Source: Biomphalaria glabrata (taxonomy: Eukaryota; Mollusca; Gastropoda; Planorbidae). From it: a stretch of DNA of 64,000 nt. The DNA is taken from NCBI RefSeq assembly GCF_947242115.1, contig NC_074716.1:50011569-50075568 (forward strand). The letters are read 5' to 3'. A program made the position numbers and the translations under genes. The notes below the pieces were generated by a model. That model ran no database searches. It worked only from the letters and a program-made list of their open reading frames with translations, and was not told where the DNA came from. This document shows positions 34,389 to 45,845 of the stretch, one piece after another; within the stretch, counting starts at the first letter, position 1, and each line of letters opens with the position of its first letter.

Positions 34389-35604
34389 AATTATTGGTTG
34401 GTAATAAAAAAAAAAAACAACACTTTAATTCAAAATTTCTTACTGAAAGATAAATATAGTATTTTACGAATGCTGCTTCAAAATATTGAATTTTATATAA
34501 ATTATTAGGCTAAATTGTATATGTTTTAAAACATTATTAGTAAAAAGAATGCATTTTTAATGCTGACGCTATATTTGACCTTTAAAAATTCTAAATCTAT
34601 AAATATATAGATTAAAAATAGATGACATATAGCCTATATCTTTTCCAAGAATTATTCATCCTGCAGTGTATATAACCTTTCCGGTTTTTTTTTCGTAATA
34701 CAACGACATAGAGAACTCTATAGGTGTTTAAATAAGAAAAATTTACATTTTTTTAAATAAATATAAATTTCAATTTACAGTAAAAATTCACAGTTGCATA
34801 AACTTACTAAATTGATTATAAAAGTTATTATTAGAACAATTTTAAAATAAAAAATATCTATGAACGATCTTTCGGACAATTTATAGTGTTTTTTCATAAT
34901 ATAGCACATTTCTGTAATCTACCAATTTTACTTGTAATATTTAGTTTATACAATTAGAAAACATAAAAACCTATTAATGCCGTCAGACAATACAAAAATA
35001 GTACTGTTTCTATCCAGTGACCGTCACATGACTTATTTAAAAACGCCACCGTCAATTCGTAGTAATCTAAAAGGTAGCCTCAAATATAAAAATCATATAC
35101 ATTTCACAGCATTTCGTAAGGCATTTCGTTCGCAATATTTCCCTCCCCATCTTACCTATCTATAAGTCTGATGGTGCAGTAGTAGCTTTGACAGAGTTGC
35201 AAATTGTCCCTTATTGCAAGGGCAATGACGAGTGATTGTGTACTGGGCCTCTACCGACTGCCAGATCTTGAAAAAAAAAGTCTTGAAAATGCGTTTTTCA
35301 TGTTCCTCTCTCCAGCCCCTTGAAGTTTACCTTAAATTTTGTAAACCCCATATCATTTCCCCCATTTTCAGATAAGTATTGGAAATTTAAGCGAGTTACA
35401 ATATTTTTGGTTTAACACTTAAAAAAGCCTGCGAAACGTATCATTATGTTATATAACCTGGAACAACTATAGAGGCGCTAAATCCACGAGCGCTGGGCTT
35501 CCTGAGGGACATATCAAGTGACGAATTTATTTAACGACAAGAATTATTATTTTTGTTGGTGCAGTGAGATAAAGTGTGTCCATTTTTTTTAGTACATCCT
35601 TGCT
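34389..35604. other. AT-rich intergenic stretch
   Basis: No exon or element recognised. Confidence 0.4.
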
Positions 35605-35735
35605 TATTCGGGTGCCAATGGAGCTGTTGAGTTTGAATACCAAATCTACTTTTAGATATCAGAAAAAAAAAGTGTGTACTTTAACTAATTAACACTTTGG
35701 CTGGCAAACAATACTCCTTAATATTGTAGCAGAAA
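35605..35735 (+). repeat. Interspersed repeat, 'aacactttggctggcaaaca' copy 2
   Basis: Diverged copy of 33655-33790 (ggagctgttgagtttgaata, aacactttggctggcaaaca). Confidence 0.7.
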
Positions 35736-35980
35736 CGCTTTCTCCTGACACTCATTTATTCAACAGTGGTGCTCGGGGCGAAGCCACGATGCCAAAAGTG
35801 TTGTTTTTTTTTTTTGCATTCTTCACAGCAGAAACGCATTCTCGAAGGGCGGGGGGTCGGCCGAGTGTGTGTGTGGCGCCTATTAAGTTTGAAGTGCTTA
35901 CTATGCATGTTGTATATGAAAAGCTTATATAGTGATGTAATTAATGCTAAGAGTTGATTTTGCAAAGGAAAAAAAAAACA

Positions 35981-36034
35981 ATGGGGGCCTCGCAAACAAT
36001 GGGGGCCCCGCAAACAATGGGGGCCCCGCAATTC
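35981..36034 (+). repeat. 18-bp triplet repeat
   Basis: Three copies of caatgggggccccgcaaa (first copy with cctcgcaaa). Adjacent to a GC-rich block at 35845-35880. Confidence 0.85.
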
Positions 36035-36835
36035 ATAACATTTCTCACGATGTAAAGTAGGTATATGTGAGAACTTCTGCATTTTTTTTTCTTCTCTAAA
36101 GAAACTGATATTAGTTCAAAAATATAAGCTTGTCTTCGAGTCCGAAGATTAACGAAGAATATACTAGGCTAAGTGAACCCACAGACCTAGCTTTCACTTA
36201 CATATTTTGCCACATGCAGCGTAGACAATACCGTTGTCTGTTGGTTGTCGATTTCTCTTTTCGTGGTATACGCTCCGTCTGTCTTCTGAAAGAGTTCATA
36301 CCTTGCCAGATAAATAAGTCGATCCAAAATTTCTTTCAAAAACATTGAAGGACATTTTTTAACAGTTTAAAAAATATAAACAATGTGCATGTGTGAACAA
36401 TATTAATTAAGAGAAATAATTCAGCCTACCAAATGCGTAATTTATGGCAATGAAACTTAAAAAGCGTTATAAAATGCATTAACATCTTCACCAAAAAAAT
36501 AGTTTTAACAAAGTTACTCAACCAACACATAAAATTGTGTTTTTTATGCCTGTATACCGTCTTTTTCAGAAGTTCGATACTTGGGCTAACTTGAAATAGC
36601 ACAAGGAAATTTCGTCAATATTTTAAAACGATTAATGGTTTAAATACTGTTATAACTCTGCCATGCACACCGCCATCCAGAAGGTGCGCACTGTCAGAGG
36701 CTAGACTGGGAAGGATGTTCCGCCCTAGTTTAAAACTTGTGAAGAGGCTGTGCTCGAGGCAGACGTTGTTCAATGGATTTATATGATGTCCCGTGAATAA
36801 ACATCTGTGTCCATTGTGTCGTCTTATCTTCTTTT
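36035..36835. other. Intergenic stretch
   Basis: No gene recognised. 36649-36825 (ctgttataactctgccatgc..gtgaataaacatctgtgtc) resembles an LTR-like unit, with TGTTA at one side and a polyadenylation hexamer near the other, but no second boundary or duplication could be established. Confidence 0.35.
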
Positions 36836-38560
36836 CTTATATTATACAGACGTTACTTCAAAAAAAAAAAAGATAGCTACACCCTACGCGTCATGCATTT
36901 AGTCATGCACATTAACCAATGACCTAATTTCTACCAAGTCACTAGCTGGTCTTTCTGGCTGCCTCAGGCAACCCATTCCATGCTCTAATAGCGCTAGAGA
37001 AGAAGGAGAATTTGTACAAATTTGTCCTTGCATATAGGACTAGGAATGTGCCTTTATCTTTGTGTCTTTCTGAGTATTTTATTAATTGTATTTTGTATTT
37101 GAAGATCATGGTTCAGTGTTTTATGTATAATTGATACTTTAGTTTTTGAGTCTTCTGTCCTGAAGGATTTCTAAATTGAGTGATTTTACTAAGGGTGTTA
37201 CTCTAGTCACTAGTCAAATGTGAATATTCCTTTGTTATGAATCTCACCGCTCTATTTTGTGTCTGTTCCAGTTTCTTAATGTTTTCTTGAGTTGAGGGGT
37301 CTCAAACAGGGGATGCATATTCTATTATTGGCCTAACCAATGTTAAATAACATTCTAGTTTTATGTTCTTATTTGATTTTGATTTATAGAAATTTCTTTT
37401 AATAAATCCTATCGTTTTGTTTGATTTTTTGATAGTTTCATCAATATGTGGATTCCATGACAGTTTTTCATTTATTATAACACCTAGGTATTTTGCGTTA
37501 TTAGTCTGTGTTACTGGTTTACTCTTGTTACGAATCTTACTATCCTGGCTATCTGCAAACTGCACCATACACCACCAACTTAAAGAACTTGACAACTCAG
37601 GGCTCCAAAGTAACGTAACAGTTTATAATGTCCAATAAATTACAGCCAATACTGAACAATTGGCAACACGTAACACAGGCTGTACAAATATCTCTCCGTA
37701 TCAACCGTACCGCCGTATCATTAACTCTTGCACTGGCCTCTCCGTCTCGTTCCGGGCTTGTACTGGGTTCAACAGTTTAGGGACTGACTTCACACACTGG
37801 GCTCGTTGTGTCGGACTCGATCACAGACCAAGATCAAGACGCCGTTCGTCTCAACTGTACTTAATAGTACTCCGCACTGAACCGTCGTAATGCTCCGTAC
37901 AGAACCACACCGCTGAACTGTGCTGTAGTCGACCGGACTGTAGTGAACCGGGCTCTGAACCGTCGTGACTGCGACACCTCCGCTCTTTATATAGGGTCCC
38001 TACTGGCCTTCTAGAACCAGACAGAACGTCGCTCGACCATTCTGGGTGGTCAGATGACTACATCCCTCGTGACGCTCCTGACCGTCGTAGCTCGTCACGG
38101 TTGACCGCTCGCCTAGTGCTGGCCTGTGGCGATTTGTGTCGGCTGACTACACACATACCACTACCCTCATCTATGTCACCACCAGGTTTATAACACTATG
38201 AATAAATGTATTTGATTTAGTTTTCTTGTTACTCTAAACAACTGACATTTATCTGGGTGGAAAGACATGCTCCAATTTGATTCCCATTTCTGTAATTCAT
38301 CTAATTCTTTTTGCGAAAATTCTGTATCTTGTTTTTTTTTTAATTTTTTTTTATTGTTTTATATGTTATGCAATCGTCTGCAAATAATCTGACTTTTGTT
38401 CCTGAACTAATGCGATTTTGGTAAATAATTTATGTAGATTAAAAATAGTAGTGGACCTAAGACTGTTCCTTGGGGTATACCTGAATTTACTGTTTTGTTC
38501 ATCGATTTTTCGTAGTTTTTGTTGTCGATATGGGGTATCAGGTAACAATTTGTTTTTTTT
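36836..38560 (-). mobile_element. LINE with RT C-terminal region, split by a solo LTR
   Basis: Minus strand. 38196-38560 carries decayed RT with a TKVRLFADDC-like block (the YADD-type catalytic motif region) and an upstream SPRNS..TTIFNL trace of PQGSVLGPLLF. After the LTR insertion, 37302-37525 continues NNAKYLGVIINEKLSWNPHI and LVRPIIEYASPV. The 3' end at 36836 carries the tatct-type tail (cttatcttcttttcttata). ORF2 is broken by several stops and frameshifts as well as by the insertion. CR1/Jockey-like by motif, clade not assigned. Confidence 0.85.
37526..38195 (-). mobile_element. Solo LTR, 670 bp, nested in a LINE
   Basis: Same family as 20090-20835, opposite orientation: minus-strand ends tgttataaacctggtgg and gattcgtaaca. 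Shared TATA region (agggaccctatataaagagc) near 37984-38005. Flanks ctct/ctat could be a 4-bp duplication with one change. It interrupts the LINE ORF2 at 36836-38560 and is therefore younger than that LINE copy. Confidence 0.87.
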
Positions 38561-40121
38561 GTTTTTTTTTGAAATTTTTTTTTTACACTGAGGTCAAATT
38601 TAACGAAAATTAATTTAAAAATTGCAAAAAAAACAACACCTTTTTAAAAGTCTTAATGACTTTATTATAAGAATTAAATCAACATTATCCAATATTGTAT
38701 CTTTCTATCTCATAATCTACAGATGTTACTTCAAAAAGACAAATAATAATAATTACGTCCTATGCATTCCATGTGTCAATCTTTTTCAAAATCTAAAATA
38801 CTAAAAATAGATTTAAATACCATTATAAGTAAATTAAATTTTAATAAATATTTAATCTATAATCATTCAAAAATATTCCCACATTTAACTAACAGCCATT
38901 ACAAATAAGAGTGAATATGTTTTTTTTTAATTGACTATTTAATAGCTATTCACGGGATGTGGCTATTTAAATTGCCTAAACAAGAATATTTATGTGTAGT
39001 AAGCAGTTACTAAAAGAAATAAAATGTTTATTTATTTGTTTCTGTTAGCTTTATACAAAAGATAAATATTATAAACAAAACATGAAAATTCAAGTCTGAA
39101 TATATGTAGGCGCCTATGGAAAACCCGTGGGAATCCCTATAGCATGTGCGTTATCTTTTGTTTTTTTGTTGTTGTTTTCTGAATACAGTTTCTTATGTAG
39201 GAACATCATTTAAAAAAAAATGTTTTAAAGGATAGTGAAATAATTAGAATCAATATTAAACATTTTTTTTATTATTAGACAAACAATTTAAAAAATTAAG
39301 ATAACCTTAGAGCAATGATTTGGCCGCCCCCTAAATATGGACGCCAGCGTGCAAACCACACATTGCAAAAGGGTAGCGGCGGCTCTGGTTCTAGACGCAA
39401 AAACTAATAAACTATGAAATTTAACATTAATGTAACAGAACAATACAAGGATGACCGAAAGCAAATAAACCTGAATTTTGGATTTATTGCCAGGTTGGCA
39501 TAAGTATAAAAATGTAAGAAATGTTGTTCAGAATTACTGCAGCAATGTAGATTTAGCACAATCACATTACTAGGACCTGGAAACTACAACATTTGTAACC
39601 TAGTATTTTTGGCTTGTTTAATATGTGTAAAACAAATAGTAGGCCCTATTTCAAAATCAAATTACACTATAGCAAACCAAATTTAATGCTTAAAATTAAA
39701 TTATAAGAAAAACGAATGTAAATCCTTTGTTTTACTGAGGGTGAGGAACCATATGTAACTTGAATGTAGATTTAAAAATTTACATGCAGACTTTTTATAA
39801 CAAAAAATAATAAAAGACAAAAACATAACACTTGTACAAACAGGTATTTTAATGAGGATTTAACTTTGACCCAAGTATCAGTGATCTTAACGTCCAATTG
39901 TGTTCTCACAAGTTTGCTCATGTGCACTAACACTCTTGAAGGTATACTAACAAAACTACAATAGAACTCAATCACTTCAAAATATACTCACAAACATGTG
40001 TAGTCAGACACTTAGAGGTGTAAGCCTATACACAAATGTGTACTCAAAATACACATGCATGCTCACAATCTCTCATGCATTCTTGCACAATTATTTGTGT
40101 ACTCAAACACACAAGTGTACT
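38561..40121. other. AT-rich intergenic stretch
   Basis: 38707-38768 is a short LINE 3'-end fragment (ctacagatgttacttcaaaa). 39960-40121 is a degenerate (a/g)tgtactca(ca) microsatellite-like array that resumes at 40676. Nothing else recognised. Confidence 0.5.
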
Positions 40122-40675
40122 CAGGACCGGTCCTAACAATTGCGGGGCCCTATGGGAAACTGATTGCGCGGGGCCTAGTCTGGGTGGGAATAAGGATAAT
40201 AAGTGAAAGTTAATTTTGTATTAGAAAAAAATTCGACTTTGCATTTTATTCATTCTTTACTAAGTACAAAATTGCGATCAAATTAACTTTACTCTACGAA
40301 CCTTACAACCTATGGCATATTTATTATATTTATATGCCAGTGACTATAAAAGTAAAAAAGGCATTGAAACTTTCGGTTTAGGTGAAAACTCGTCCGATTA
40401 TTACATTATATTACATGAAAACTGATGATTCCCTTTTTTTATCGCACGTAGGATTGGCGTTTTCCGTAATAAATGACACCCACAAATGACAATTTTGTCC
40501 ATTTTCAGGAGATTTTTATGAGTTTTCAGGAGATTTTAATAAATGCAGGACATTTCAAGGAATTTTTCGTATATATTTTGCAATTTAATAATTACACATA
40601 GAATTAGCGCGGGGCCTTTGAAAGCGCGGGGCCCACTGCGAATGCATAGGTTGCAGTGGCCTAAGACCGGCCCTG
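40122..40675 (+). mobile_element. hAT-type non-autonomous element, 554 bp, with perfect 8-bp TSD
   Basis: Ends caggaccggtcctaac and taagaccggccctg are inverted repeats; flanks are agtgtact (40114-40121 and 40676-40683). The subterminal ggggccc-rich blocks (gcggggccctatggg, gcggggcccactgcg) are characteristic. Inserted into a tgtactca array. No transposase. Relatives at 46850-47092 and 52211-52446. Confidence 0.93.
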
Positions 40676-40988
40676 AGTGTACTCACACTCAAGTGTACTC
40701 ACAAACGTACAGGTATAATCACATATCAATCAACCCTGATTCTCCAGTAAGTGTAATTAACCTTTTAAAATTCCAATTTAAACAAATATATATTTAAGAA
40801 AAAAAGAAATTCATTTGTAAAATAAAAAATAAAAGAAATACATTTGTAAAATGCAATGAGCCTTATTGCTTAACTTAAATACATCCATTTTTTTCTATGA
40901 AAATAATTTATTGTTAATTATAATAAGCTGAAAAACATAATAGAACCCGTTAAAATAATATAATAAAATAATAAAACAATATAATGAT

Positions 40989-41213
40989 CAGTGTTTCCCA
41001 AAGGTTTTCTTTAACACAACACTTCGCACATTCAGAGAATTTATTTGTTTTTCTGGATGGATCATTTCCCATGTGTTTAAAAGAAAAAAAACAAAAACTA
41101 ATCAAACCATATTTTCATTAACTAAGCAATTTATTCATGTGTAAGTCAAGCTAATTACTCCATAAGTATGTAGAACACCTATGAAACACAAGAACACAGT
41201 TTGGGAAACATTG
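40989..41213 (+). mobile_element. hAT-like MITE, 225 bp
   Basis: Ends cagtgtttcccaaag and gtttgggaaacattg form inverted repeats. No convincing duplication. Same termini class as 42858-43099 and 56288-56485. Confidence 0.75.
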
Positions 41214-41765
41214 CAATGGATGATATATCAAATAAAAAATAATACACATCAATATAAAAAGTGTGAATAGGAAATGTCTCAAAATAAGCGTATCCATGGC
41301 AACAATCAGAATGGCTTTAAACAATCATTTTGAGTTACAACGGTAGGAGAAATAACAATATAAGGGGAAATAACAAAGCTGGACCACTGGAGAACACACT
41401 GGCCAGGTTTGAACCTAAGCGGTGCCTTGTGACCACCCAAATTTATAAATCTACATTATATACATCTCTAATAACTAAGCTAGGTTTTTATTCATGGGTA
41501 TAAAATTTGAATGAAGGTAAAACACAATAAATGTAACAAGCAGCACCAACTAAAAGAAATTAATAGTTCTTAGTAAAATCATCTCTAGAATCTGTAAATT
41601 CCTTTTTTTTTTTTGTTTAAATATAATCAATGAGGATTTATTTTTTTTTTGAGTTGGCAACACTGACCTAGATCTAATCATTTTATTTGTTTGTTTTTTT
41701 TAAAGAAGATATAAACAAAGTTAAGTAAAAGTAATTTGAAGAAAAAAAAACACAAACACTCGTCA

Positions 41766-41771
41766 TTTATT
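41766..41771 (-). promoter_or_regulatory. Candidate polyadenylation signal AATAAA
   Basis: AATAAA on the minus strand about 280 bases beyond the stop codon of the membrane-protein gene at 42053. Plausible by position only; a second AATAAA lies near 41637-41642. Confidence 0.35.
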
Positions 41772-42052
41772 CCATGTTATCCAATTTTACTAGATTTGCA
41801 CTTTACACTTGGAAAAAGTACTAAAATATATAAAAGCAAGTGGTGCCATTTCAGTGCCATATTATCCTCTTTATAGAACAGTCAATACATTGATTAGATT
41901 TTTTTTTTCTTAAGTATGAAAGAAAGTTGGCATTATTCCATCACTGGCCTATAAAATGTATCGTCATAGTAGATCGTTTTCCTTCTATAAAAGCAAAGTT
42001 ATGTTGTGATTTCATTTCCACTTTAAGGGACACTTTTAGCTCAAGTTAAAAG

Positions 42053-42382
42053 TTACAAGTGGGTTGTGGCGTCTCCGGTTTTAGGCTCACTTGTTTGATT
42101 ATCCTTGTTTGAAGGCTGCTCTTTATTGGGGATAGGTTGACCGCTGTCCACTTTGTGATCGACTTGCGGCTGATCTGAAGACAACCTTTTGGCAGCGTTT
42201 AAGTCACCGTTGCTGGCTTCGGTTTTAGTCGCCGCTGTGGCCTGAGGGTGGGCGACGTAGGACCCCGGCCAGGCAGGCACGTAGGTGACTTTCTCGTGAC
42301 TTCTTCTGCTGGCCCTTTTCTGCAGCTCCGCCTGTTTCTCATGTTCCATGTGCTCATTGACCTCTCTATTGTGTCTGCGTTT
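42053..42382 (-). CDS. Membrane-protein gene, terminal coding exon 5
   Basis: Acceptor gttctacag. 109 codons plus TAA. Basic KRRHNREVNEHMEHEKQAEL, then QKRASRRSHEKVTYVPAWPG and a polar, low-complexity tail ending TGDATTHL. Codon use and the absence of repeats support coding. Confidence 0.8.
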   Translation of the reverse strand, partial: KRRHNREVNEHMEHEKQAELQKRASRRSHEKVTYVPAWPGSYVAHPQATAATKTEASNGDLNAAKRLSSDQPQVDHKVDSGQPIPNKEQPSNKDNQTSEPKTGDATTHL

Positions 42383-45300
42383 CTGTAGAACAAAGGACAA
42401 AATAAATGAACGCTATATCAGTTGAATGTCTTGTTGAAAAATCTTATGAAAAAAGCGCTTTGTTTAATGACTTGATAGTTGGCCGCATAGAAGTTGGGGT
42501 TAATTGGGGATTTCCTTATTGACGCGACGGTAGATTAAAAAACTTAGAACAGACATTGATTAGAGACTGACAAACGGACAAATATGACCTTATGTAATAA
42601 GGTTTTTGGAAAGAACTTGTTGGTTTTTTTTCCTTGATCTGACAACAGTGGACTGTGTCCTTTTTATTTGAATTTTTTTTTCTAAAGAGTCCATATTAGC
42701 CTAGTTGATTTGTATTAATCTGTTAAAGTTGTTAATATCATATACAATAATAAGAACTCGCGACTACATATGACATCATCTCAAGTCAACAGACTCACAA
42801 CCTTCAAGAGAGGTAACAACCTCTCAAATTATTAAGTGTATCCGAATCACAGTTGACCCGTGTTTCCCAAAGTGTTGTACGCGTACCCCCAAGGGGTATG
42901 GGAAGACTTTGGAGGGGCGGGGGTACGCATTGCAACTTGTTAACTATGCAGTTTTTTTTTTAGAGAAATACCCATTTATTATGTTCTGTTAATAAATTTA
43001 AGTTTGGTGGGGGGGGGGGAGGGCGAGGGGGTACTCAGCATTACAAAAATTATTTAAAAAAAAAGGGGTACACATAGGTCAAGCGTTTGGGAAACACTGC
43101 AGTAGACAGACACAAGTTAATAAGTTACAACTTATTGGTTACAACTACTTGCTTGAACATATATATGTATATCATATATGACATGTCATACCTACCGTGG
43201 CACATCTGCAGATCAACAGAGAGTAGATCAGACCAATGACAGTGAATCCAAGGGCGATCCCACCGTTAGTAATGTATAGGTAGAGCAGGGTCTCCTTGTC
43301 ACAGTTACCCCTGTCCTCACTCACGATCCTGACATGAAGAAAATGTTACACATTAATACATGAAACTAGGCCTGTCATACCCCGGTGCAAGGACTCTCCA
43401 GAAATGTTCAAGTTTCAATATAAACACACTAATTGATATTAAAACATATATAAAAGCATGCCGTTCACATCTATAATAGCTATGACGAAAATAAATAGAG
43501 CACTTGAGCATCTCATCTTTTTTATTGTCTTCGATTTAAAATGCTTATTTTGTTAACAATTTTATGTTTTTGAAATGAATAGAAACACATAAAAAAAATA
43601 AATTTAAAAAAGTCTAATTTAAAAAAAAAGCTTATATAAGGATAACTCTATATTTACAACCATATCTCTCAATAATGTACAATTTATTTCCCTTTTTTGA
43701 TATCAAACAAAATAATTTATTGACTAACTGGTTAATTTTTAATTGATTCATATTTTGTTAGATACGATGGCTTTGTCAGCATCAGACGTGGAAAAATTTT
43801 CAGGTGGCATCTGGGTTTGTATAGCCATGTGAAAATACTACACTCATACTTAATGTTTGGAATCGAAGACATTGCCAGTATTATATTTGCAGACGGTTGC
43901 TTCATAGATTATGAATGTTATTGTTCTTCAACTTCGTAGATGACAAGATAGTCACTATGTGCGTTCATCCTGAATGTTCCAGACGAACTGGACATCTGCT
44001 GAATTATTAACTCTTTCATCTTCTCTATGTTACCGTGTAGGTGCAGGTAGAAACGGCTGCCAATAGGGTTATGAAAATATTTTCGGTTTCATAAATGGTG
44101 TATCACAGATAAATAAAATTAAAAATCAAATTAAAGCCAAGATTCTCGTCAGCACACAATGGTTTTATCATGGGGAGAAATAAATCATCTCGCATGTCTA
44201 GGTCTAAAACCAAGAAAATCATTAAAATTTATATTTTTTTATAACAAAAAGCTTATTTTAAGTGTAATTGTATCACTTAGTTTGGATAAGCAATGTAGTG
44301 ATCAGCGCCCTATGACCGGACATGATAGATCTGTGCGATTATAAATATTTTTACCAAATTGTTTTTGTTTAGCTTTTAGCTTTCTGAATGCGATATGATC
44401 CTTATCACGTGTCTGGACCAGTTGTGAAAGGGAGAGGGAAGAGAGGGGTATCTTGGTGAATGTTTACAGGATCGTTTTTTAAATGCATAGTTCCTCACGA
44501 TATGCTAATTATTGGAAGCAAAATCAGGAACATTTAGAACCATTCTTTGAAAGTTATTCACACGTTAGTTCGAATCAGAGCAATTAACATCTAAATATGG
44601 AAATATATCAATTTTTAAAACATTATTACCTGTCACGTAGCATAAAGCAGCTGCTGCATTAAGATTATTTTTAGTTTTCTGCAACCAGGGTCAAGTTTAA
44701 TTGTCGACGGGTTCTTGCAACACGAGTGCTGGGACAAGTCCCAGAAAGCCCGTGGAGTCTGGGAGCGCATGAGGCGCCCTGACCGCACTTCACTGTGGTG
44801 GAGGTTGTCCAGGCCTGAGCAAGCTATTATAGCACAATGCAGGACAGGCCACTGTCCTGTATGTAGGCTCATTTTTCTCGCGGCTATGGCCAAAGTTCGA
44901 TTCACGGTGCCCACGCTGAGGGGTAGAAGAGGAAACCGTGCCTCATATTATGTTTGACTGCCCCAGACTTGTTGATCTCCGCCCTCGACAGGTTTGGGGA
45001 AACCAAAAATTCTCGACCTGTATGGTGACGTGTATGCACTACGCAAGACAGCAGGGTTTCTGTCCAGGGCTTTTGCAGGAGAGGATTTAAGCCTCTCAAG
45101 CCCTCACTCAAATGGAGTTTGACGATGACGCAACAAGCAAGCTTTCTTGGAACAGAAGCGGGCAAGTTAATTCCATAAAAGGAACGAGGTTGATTGTTTC
45201 TAAATATAGTATGAGGTAGATGATAAAAGCGTGATTGAAAGGATGCGGGAAAGTCAGTTGTAGTTGAGAGCTTGAACGAAGAGAGTTAACTTGTTTAGTT

Positions 45301-45813
45301 TTATTGTACAGTGTGTACATTTTCATTAAAGTGATTCCTAGTTCCAGAATTAGAGCTTTGTACTTTGAAGGATCTTCTCTATCTCTACTATAAAAAATAC
45401 GCAATCCATAAAGGCTGTCACGTGATACGTTTCTTTATTGTTTTATCAATATTTTCACGTGGCTAAATGTTGTTTGTTTACAATTGGTGAATGAAGTCCA
45501 TTGATAGTTTACATCCGGCATAATATTATTTGAGTAATCAGTAATTGCTTAAATAGAAATCTATTCAGATTATAACATCAGAAATGCATTGTATAATTAA
45601 CACAACATCATCGTAACATCAAGACATCTTCACATCTACCGCTCAGACTAGAATGATCGTTACATGCGTTACTTTAATTGGTTATTATTTAAATCTGGAA
45701 ACATGGCCGCCTCACAGTTTTAGATACGTATTAATTTGATTTTCTTTATGTATACCAGGGGCGGCCTGGGTGTCAAGGTTCCATACCATGCTGCCCACAA
45801 ATTGTATATCATG

Positions 45814-45845
<32 letters not shown>

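Noticed and set aside
42199-42393. 64-codon minus frame in another register
   Set aside because: Shadow of the terminal exon of the membrane-protein gene.
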